Source of the DNA: Betaproteobacteria bacterium
GTDB taxonomy: Bacteria; Pseudomonadota; Gammaproteobacteria; Burkholderiales; Thiobacillaceae
Assembly: GCA_020049245.1 (NCBI GenBank)
Contig: JAIFLB010000087.1
Location: 1 to 22,295, forward strand
DNA: 22,295 bases
Reading direction: 5' to 3'
Each line of letters opens with the position of its first letter. Position 1 is the first letter of the stretch. Position numbers and translations under genes: made by a program. Below the pieces are notes generated by a model. The model was given only the letters and a program-made list of their open reading frames with translations, did not search any database and was not told where the DNA came from. Shown piece by piece: positions 16,535 to 22,295 of this stretch.

Positions 16535-17400
16535 AGCTGGGCGGATTTGAAGGTGTTGCAGACGGCGGGATCGCCGCTTTCTATGCCGCGCTTGAACCAG
16601 CGCACGCGCTGCGCCGAACTACCGTGCGTGAAGCTGTCCGGCACGACATGACCTTGCGATTGCTTCTGCAAGCGGTCGTCGCCGATCGCCGTAGCGGCAT
16701 TCAGGCCTTCATCGACGTCGCCCGCCTCCAGTACCTGCCGCGTTCGGTCGGCGTGATGCGCCCAGACCCCGGCGAAGCAATCTGCCTGCAATTCCAGCTT
16801 GACCGACAACTGGTTGGCGCGGGTTGAATCACTGCGTTGGCGCTCGGCCTGGACTTGATCGGATATACCGAGCAGGTTCTGCACATGATGGCCAACTTCA
16901 TGGCCGATCACGTAAGCCTGCGCGAAGTCGCCCGGCGCGCCGAAGCGGCTGCCCAATTCCTTGAAAAACACCAGGTCGATGTACACCTTGTTGTCGCCCG
17001 GACAGTAGAACGGCCCGGATGCCGACTGGCCAAGGCCGCAAGCGGTATCGGTGGAGCCGGAAAACAGCACCAGCTTGGGGTCTTCGTAGGTTTTGCCGGA
17101 TTTGGCGAACAGCATGCGCCAGGTGTCTTCGGTATCGCCGAGCACATGGCTGACAAAGCGGGCGGCTTCGTCATCCGCTGGCGGTGGCGGTGCGCTTTGG
17201 GTTTGCGCGGTCGGCGGGTTCAGACCGCCGGCCAGATTCAGCACGATGTTCGGGTCCACGCCGAGCAACATCGCGATCACCGCAATGGCTACCGTACCCA
17301 GACCGATGCTGCGTCCGCCGAGGCGAATACCACCGCCACTGCCCCCCTGGCCGCGACGATCTTCCACATTTTCGCTGGCACGACTGCGATTCCAACGCAT
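16531..17400 (-). CDS. ypfJ: YpfJ-type neutral zinc metallopeptidase
   Basis: 289 residues from ATG 17400, with GGGAG at 17407-17411 six nt upstream. The family hallmarks are all present: an Arg/Gly-rich cytoplasmic N-terminus, a single membrane helix (about 33-50), a proline-rich linker (62-76), and an external domain with FYCPGDNKVYIDL (131-143), the zinc helix HEVGHHVQ (167-174), the downstream ELQADCFAGVWAHH (203-216) with the probable third ligand E203, and SFTHGSSAQRVRWF near the end. Length matches E. coli YpfJ (about 287). The substrate of this family is not established. It is the first gene of a two-gene minus-strand unit with the small HExxH membrane protein. Confidence 0.92.
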   Translation of the reverse strand: MRWNRSRASENVEDRRGQGGSGGGIRLGGRSIGLGTVAIAVIAMLLGVDPNIVLNLAGGLNPPTAQTQSAPPPPADDEAARFVSHVLGDTEDTWRMLFAKSGKTYEDPKLVLFSGSTDTACGLGQSASGPFYCPGDNKVYIDLVFFKELGSRFGAPGDFAQAYVIGHEVGHHVQNLLGISDQVQAERQRSDSTRANQLSVKLELQADCFAGVWAHHADRTRQVLEAGDVDEGLNAATAIGDDRLQKQSQGHVVPDSFTHGSSAQRVRWFKRGIESGDPAVCNTFKSAQL

Positions 17401-17953
17401 GACTGGCTCCCGGTGATTCTGAAAGGTGACTGGATTAAATCAGGCTTGGATATTTCATGAATGCTCACGCGCCCTTGCTGGTTCCTTGTCTGCACTGGAA
17501 TTGTTTGCCGAGTCGGGCGCATCAGAATCTACCCCGCTCTTCACTAAAATCCCATTGCAAACAATGCTTTGCAAAAAAATCACGCGAATATATGAAATAT
17601 CCGGGCTAGAAGCTGACGCAAATCATTGTAGCGAACGAGAATGATGCTTTGAATGCTCGCAACGCCCATGGACGCTCATTTTCCAGATCTGAGCGAACGT
17701 TTATTGCGTTGCTTTCAGTCATTCTCAGGCAAGGACAACGCACTGAATTGACTTCGAAAATGCCGCAAGATCATGGCGCGGATTGACATCGGTAGGATTG
17801 ACAGGCCTTTTATCTATCGATTTGTAATTACATTTAGACTATTCATTTTCGCGTCGCTGGCTCTGAGTTCATCTGCGTTGGTTACCGTCATAGAATGCTG
17901 AATAAAATCCGGACAGCGAAAAAATAACGGATATTCGAGACAGGGTTTTTACG
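17401..17953. other. Long divergent intergenic region, with AT-rich stretches
   Basis: No convincing gene: the only open frames are short, low in protein character and without ribosome-binding sites. The sequence looks more AT-rich than its neighbours, especially 17540-17610 and 17805-17950. It contains a TTGCAAA / TTTGCAA inverted repeat (17555-17561 and 17568-17574) and a repeated GGATTGACA. It must hold promoters for the peptidase unit (leftward) and the CheB-CheR fusion (rightward). A small RNA cannot be excluded. Confidence 0.55.
17780..17828 (+). promoter_or_regulatory. Candidate promoter with duplicated GGATTGACA
   Basis: GGATTGACA occurs at 17780-17788 and again at 17795-17803, 15 bp apart. 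Each copy contains a perfect -35 consensus TTGACA. A TGTAAT (17823-17828) follows the second copy at 19 bp, longer than ideal. The duplicate could equally be an activator site. It lies 126 nt before the start codon of the CheB-CheR fusion. Confidence 0.35.
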
Positions 17954-20900
17954 GTGAATGAAAAGAACAACAAGGTTTATATCGTGGGTATTGGCGCTTC
18001 CGCTGGCGGGCTGGAGGCCATCTCCCAATTGATCGGCCATCTCAGGCGCGACATTCCCTGCGCCTATGTCGTGCTGCAGCATCTCTCGCCCAACCACCGC
18101 AGCATGATGGTGGAAATCCTGGCACGCGAAACTTCGCTGACGGTCAAACAAGCCGAGCAGGGCGATTTGCCGCAACAAGGCGTGATCTATGTGGTGCCGG
18201 CCAATTACAACGCGTTGCTGCGCGAAGGGCGTCTGGTGCTGATTACCGCCGAGCCGGAAGTGACGCCAAAACCTTCGATCAACCAATTCCTGTTTTCCCT
18301 GGCTTCGGAAGAGGGCGAGGCCGCGGTCGGCATCATTTTGTCTGGCACCGGTTCGGATGGCGTGGCCGGTTTGCGCGCGATTCAGGCGGCGGGTGGCTAC
18401 ACCTTTGCACAAGCGCCGGAATCCGCCAAATACGACGGCATGCCGCGTTCCGCGATAGATGCCGGCGTAGCGGACAACATTCTCAATCCGGAAGAGATCG
18501 CCAGACATCTGCCCAACTTGTTTGATCCGCGCGCCATCGACACCGAGGTCGCGCCGACCGATCTGCTCGATAGCCTGCTCGTCCGTTTGCGTGACCAGCT
18601 GCATTTTGATTTCACCGGTTACAAGCCGGGTACGCTGTTGCGCCGCATTCGACGGCGTGAAATCGCGACCGGCAATCCGGATTTGGCGACTTACCTGGGC
18701 TGGGTTGATGCGAATCCGCAAGAACTTGAATTTCTGGCGCGCGACATCCTGATTTCGGTGACCGCGTTTTTTCGTGACCGCGAGGCGTTCGATGTGCTCA
18801 AACGCGCGGTGGAAGATATTTGCCAGCGCAAGCCGGAAGCGGCGGAGATTCGCGTCTGGGTCGCTGGCTGCGCGAGTGGCGAGGAAGCCTATTCGGTGGC
18901 CATGCTGTTCGCCAATACGCTGGGTGACCGCTTGTCGCAGTACCGGGTGCAGATTTTTTCCACCGATATCGATGACGAGGCGCTCAGCCAGGCGCGGCGC
19001 GGCATCTATCCGGCAGCGGCGTTGTCGGAATTGCCGTCCGATTTGCTGAACCCGCATTTTCGCCAGATCAACAACACCTATGAGGTGAAGAAACACCTGC
19101 GCGATATGGTCGTCTTCGCGCGGCATAACCTGGTCAGTGATCCGCCGTTCCTGCGCCTGGACCTGGTTTCCTGCCGCAATGTGTTGATCTATTTCGATGC
19201 GCCATTGCAAGCCAAGGTTCTGCAGACCTTCCATTTTGGCCTCGCCAAGGCGGGCTATCTGTTTCTCGGTCGATCCGAAAGCGTGAGCCAGGCGGAGCAA
19301 TTGTTCAGCCCGGTGGACCTGCGCGAACGGCTGTTCCACAAAACTGGGGAGTCGCTGCAACCGCACCCGATCACGCCACTGGTAATCGCGAAAACCCCGG
19401 CGCAGCGACGCGATCGAAAAATTGACTTGTTGTTGGCCGGATTGATCGAGCATTTCGACCTGACTGCAGTGCTGTGCGACCTGGCTGGCAATATTCAGCA
19501 CACCGCTGGCGCAGTTGACCGTTATCTGCAATTCCCGGTCGGCGCCACGCGGCTGACCGTCAGTGATGTCGTGGTGGCTTCTTTGCGCGGCGACTTGCTG
19601 ACCCTGATGCATCGCTGCAATCAGCAAAACAAGATGCAGCTCAGCCGGCGGCGCAAGCTTGGCGATGGCTGGTTGCGCATTGTCGTCGAACCGTTGCGCG
19701 ACGCCGGAGCGCAGCTCGTGATGGTGTTGTTTGTACCGGAAAAAGTACGCGCCAAAGAGGACAGGGACGATACCGAGTCGCTGCCCGCAAGTGGCGCCAG
19801 GCAGCTGGAAGACGAACTCGTTGCCACCCGCGAGCATTTGCAGACGATGGTGGAAGCCTTGGCCAACGCCAACGAGGAAATGCAGGCGCTGAACGAAGAA
19901 GCGCAGACCTCGAACGAGGAACTGCAGGCGACCAATGAGGAAATGGAAGCCGCCAATGAAGAACTGCAGGCGACCAATCAGGAACTGCTCAGCCTGAATG
20001 AAGAACTGAATGTAAAAACCACCGAATACGCCAGTTTGTCCGAGGAGTACGCGCATCTTTACGACGCGCTCGATTTCCCGATTCTGGTATTTGACCGGGA
20101 GTTTGTTCTGATTCGATTCAATGCCCCGGCAGCGCGTTTGTTTGATCTGCGCAGTAGCGCGATGTCGCATCCGCTCGCGCGTTTGCGCTTGCCGGAAGCG
20201 CTGCAGGATCTGGATGCGTTGCTCGGTCGAACGCTGGCGCATGGCGAGCGGGTAGAAAAACTGATTTCGCTCAACCATCGCACACTGTTGCTGTCAATCT
20301 CGCCCGGCCTCGACCAGAAGCATGATGTCGGCTCGTTGGTGGTGACGTTGATCGATATGACAGAGATCAGCCATGCGCAGAACGCGCTGAAAGAATCGGA
20401 GCAACGACTCACCACGCTGATGGAAAAAACCACGGTGATCTTCGCGATGAAAGATCCATCCGGCCATTACCTGTTCGCCAATCGGCGGTTTCTCGAATTC
20501 TTCGACATCGATGCCGCGTCTTACCTGGGCAAAACCGACTTTGATTTGTTTCCCAGCGCGCTGGCGGCGGATTTGTGGAGCCTGGATCTGGATGCGCTGC
20601 GCAAGCATGTGCCGGTAACGCGTGAACACGCGCTAAGCGTTGGCGGTCTGCGGCGGCATGTACGCAGCGTGCATCAACTGCTGATGGACAGCACTGGCAA
20701 TCCGGCCGCTTTCATTACCGAGGCGGAAGACATCACCTTGCGCAAACATGCCGAGGATCAATTGCGGATTACCGCGCGGGTGTTCGATCAGTCGGGCGAG
20801 GCGATCGTGGTGACCGATCCGCGCGGCATCATCCAGACCGTGAATCCGGCGTTTACCCTGATCACCGGCTTCAGCGCTGATGAATCGGTGAATCGATCAA

Positions 20901-22295
20901 TCAACATTCTTCGCTCCGGCCGCCATAGCAACGATTTCTACACCAGCTTGTGGCACAACCTGAAGGAGGAAGGCTTCTGGCAAGGCGAGATCTGGAACAA
21001 GCGCAAGAGCGGCGAGATTTACCCGGAATGGCTGACCATCAACCGGGTGGATGATGGCGATGGCACGCCGCTGCATTTTGTCGCGGTGTTCTCCGATATT
21101 TCCAGCATCAAGGATTCACAGCGCAAGGTGGAATATCTTGCCACCCACGACATCCTGACCGGTCTGCCCAACCGTGCCTTGTTCCATGACCATCTGCGGC
21201 ATGCGCTGGCGCAGGCGCGGCGGAAGACAACGCGGGTCGCGCTGTTGTTCATTGATCTGGATAACTTCAAAACCATCAACGACACCCTCGGCCACGATGT
21301 GGGCGATGAATTGCTGCGCCAGGCGGCGAATCGCCTCAAGCTGCTGGTGCGGGATATCGATACGGTGGCGCGTCTCGGTGGCGACGAGTTCACCGCCGTG
21401 CTGATGGACAGCACTGCCGAAGTCGCGAATCAGGTCGGCCAGCGCATCCTGAATGATCTGTCGGCGTCATTCGAGGTCAACGGCCGCATGCTGTTCGTTT
21501 CCGCCAGCGTCGGCATCGCGTTTTATCCGGATGACGGCGTCGATAGCGCGATGTTGATCAAGGCTGCCGATACCGCAATGTATCGCGCCAAGGAACAGGG
21601 CCGCAGTCGGGTCGAGTTCTTTGTGCCCGACATGCATGTGCGTCTGCTCAAACGCGCCACGATGGAAAGCGCATTGCGGGAAGCGTTGCGGCAGAACCGG
21701 CTGCGCCTGGTTTACCAACCCAAGTTCGGCCTCACCAAAGACCGCCCGCTGGTTGGCGCCGAGGCGCTGCTGCGCTGGCACGACCCGGAACTGGGCGAGG
21801 TGTCGCCGAGTGAGTTCATCCCGCTGGCCGAGACCAGCGGCCTGATTCTGGAGGTGGGGCGCGCGGTGCGGGAAATGCTGTTCAGCCAACTGTCAGCCTG
21901 GATCTCGCTCGGACTGGTGCCGCCGCCGGTGGCGATGAATATGTCACCGCGCTGCGTGCGCGAACTTCAGAATTCGCAGCGTTTGCTCGAGCAACTGGCC
22001 ATGCATCAGGTGCCAGCCGAGATGCTGGTGATTGAAATTACTGAAGGCGCGCTGCTGGAAAACAACGAGGCTGTTAAGCAAAACCTGGCGGCGCTGCACG
22101 CGGCCGGATTGAATATCTCGATCGATGATTTCGGTACCGGTTATTCATCGCTCGGTTATCTCAAGCGCCTGCCGCTGAACGAACTTAAGATCGACAAGAG
22201 CTTTGTCGATGGACTCGGCCAGGGCAAGGAAGATGAAGCCATCGCCCGCGCCGTGCTGGCCCTCGCGCAGGCGCTGGAGCTGCACACCGTGGCGG
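17954..22295 (+). CDS. CheB-CheR-PAS-GGDEF-EAL fusion protein (3' end beyond the window)
   Basis: GTG 17954 is the only common start codon after the in-frame stop at 17903; an AGGG lies 8 nt upstream. The frame stays open for 1447 codons to the window edge. The CheB methylesterase domain (about 8-190) has S16 (GIGASAGGLEA), H43 (LQHLSPNH) and D135 (SGTGSDG), with no receiver before it. CheR methyltransferase (about 203-470) has the SAM loop VAGCASGEEAYS (303-314) and VSCRNVLIYF (405-414). Next come a degenerate PAS-like region (about 490-600), a heptad coiled coil (617-700) and PAS-like domains near 700-806, 816-933 and 939-1056. GGDEF at 1142-1146 has an I-site RDID (1133-1136), and EAL at 1270-1272 has DDFGTGYSS from 1391. 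Only some 35 EAL-domain residues should be missing. All enzyme signatures look intact. It may join receptor-type methylation chemistry to c-di-GMP turnover. Confidence 0.92.
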   Translation, partial: MNEKNNKVYIVGIGASAGGLEAISQLIGHLRRDIPCAYVVLQHLSPNHRSMMVEILARETSLTVKQAEQGDLPQQGVIYVVPANYNALLREGRLVLITAEPEVTPKPSINQFLFSLASEEGEAAVGIILSGTGSDGVAGLRAIQAAGGYTFAQAPESAKYDGMPRSAIDAGVADNILNPEEIARHLPNLFDPRAIDTEVAPTDLLDSLLVRLRDQLHFDFTGYKPGTLLRRIRRREIATGNPDLATYLGWVDANPQELEFLARDILISVTAFFRDREAFDVLKRAVEDICQRKPEAAEIRVWVAGCASGEEAYSVAMLFANTLGDRLSQYRVQIFSTDIDDEALSQARRGIYPAAALSELPSDLLNPHFRQINNTYEVKKHLRDMVVFARHNLVSDPPFLRLDLVSCRNVLIYFDAPLQAKVLQTFHFGLAKAGYLFLGRSESVSQAEQLFSPVDLRERLFHKTGESLQPHPITPLVIAKTPAQRRDRKIDLLLAGLIEHFDLTAVLCDLAGNIQHTAGAVDRYLQFPVGATRLTVSDVVVASLRGDLLTLMHRCNQQNKMQLSRRRKLGDGWLRIVVEPLRDAGAQLVMVLFVPEKVRAKEDRDDTESLPASGARQLEDELVATREHLQTMVEALANANEEMQALNEEAQTSNEELQATNEEMEAANEELQATNQELLSLNEELNVKTTEYASLSEEYAHLYDALDFPILVFDREFVLIRFNAPAARLFDLRSSAMSHPLARLRLPEALQDLDALLGRTLAHGERVEKLISLNHRTLLLSISPGLDQKHDVGSLVVTLIDMTEISHAQNALKESEQRLTTLMEKTTVIFAMKDPSGHYLFANRRFLEFFDIDAASYLGKTDFDLFPSALAADLWSLDLDALRKHVPVTREHALSVGGLRRHVRSVHQLLMDSTGNPAAFITEAEDITLRKHAEDQLRITARVFDQSGEAIVVTDPRGIIQTVNPAFTLITGFSADESVNRSINILRSGRHSNDFYTSLWHNLKEEGFWQGEIWNKRKSGEIYPEWLTINRVDDGDGTPLHFVAVFSDISSIKDSQRKVEYLATHDILTGLPNRALFHDHLRHALAQARRKTTRVALLFIDLDNFKTINDTLGHDVGDELLRQAANRLKLLVRDIDTVARLGGDEFTAVLMDSTAEVANQVGQRILNDLSASFEVNGRMLFVSASVGIAFYPDDGVDSAMLIKAADTAMYRAKEQGRSRVEFFVPDMHVRLLKRATMESALREALRQNRLRLVYQPKFGLTKDRPLVGAEALLRWHDPELGEVSPSEFIPLAETSGLILEVGRAVREMLFSQLSAWISLGLVPPPVAMNMSPRCVRELQNSQRLLEQLAMHQVPAEMLVIEITEGALLENNEAVKQNLAALHAAGLNISIDDFGTGYSSLGYLKRLPLNELKIDKSFVDGLGQGKEDEAIARAVLALAQALELHTVA

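Noticed and set aside
17555..17580. TTGCAAA / TTTGCAA hairpin followed by A-run as a terminator
   Set aside because: The run is A on the + strand, and on the minus strand the T-run comes before the hairpin, so the polarity is wrong for either gene. It could be an operator, without evidence.
17426..17644. 72-codon + strand frame in the divergent intergenic region
   Set aside because: No ribosome-binding site, no recognisable motif and atypical composition. Not supported as a gene.
17888..20278. 796-codon minus-strand open frame
   Set aside because: It lies opposite CheB-CheR-PAS coding sequence with all catalytic motifs in order. The minus frame is an Arg/Gln-rich shadow without a recognisable domain.

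Overview
The window looks like a chromosomal segment of a GC-rich proteobacterium. Seryl-tRNA synthetase resembles betaproteobacterial versions as I remember them. A TonB-dependent receptor marks a Gram-negative, and a 30-bp inverted repeat of a kind I associate with beta/gammaproteobacterial genomes supports this. Genus is not resolvable by eye. No tRNA, rRNA, CRISPR array, transposase or phage gene was seen.

Layout. 1-561 (+): 3' end of a type I restriction-modification methyltransferase (HsdM), followed by a 32-nt near-palindrome. 674-1653 (+): an uncharacterised gene whose 5' part is frameshifted. 1679-1753: a perfect 30-bp-arm inverted repeat between convergent genes. 8483 down to 1789 (-): an operon of TonB-dependent receptor, YfiR-like periplasmic protein, a CHASE8-like hybrid histidine kinase split into two frames by an apparent ~50-nt deletion, and a REC-GGEEF diguanylate cyclase. 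9816-8533 (-): serS. 12494-9897 (-): a second, intact hybrid kinase (sensor, PAS, HisKA, HATPase, REC, HPt). 12722-16070 (+): a periplasmic solute-binding protein gene 7 nt ahead of a membrane GGDEF-EAL protein. 17400-16127 (-): a YpfJ-type zinc peptidase overlapping a small membrane protein that also carries HExxH. 17401-17953: a 553-bp non-coding divergent region with relatively AT-rich stretches. 17954 to the end (+): a very large CheB-CheR-PAS-GGDEF-EAL fusion, still open at the right edge (1447 residues seen).

Theme. Apart from serS, the HsdM fragment, the unknown gene and the peptidase pair, the window is a dense cluster of signalling genes, mostly tied to cyclic-di-GMP: three GGDEF/GGEEF domains, two EAL domains, two hybrid kinases and two periplasmic proteins that could feed envelope signals to membrane enzymes. 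The most interesting items are the receptor/YfiR/kinase/cyclase operon, with its kinase apparently broken, and the CheB-CheR-PAS-GGDEF-EAL fusion, which combines chemotaxis-type enzymes with c-di-GMP synthesis and breakdown on one chain. All functions are assigned from motifs read by eye; no database search was made.
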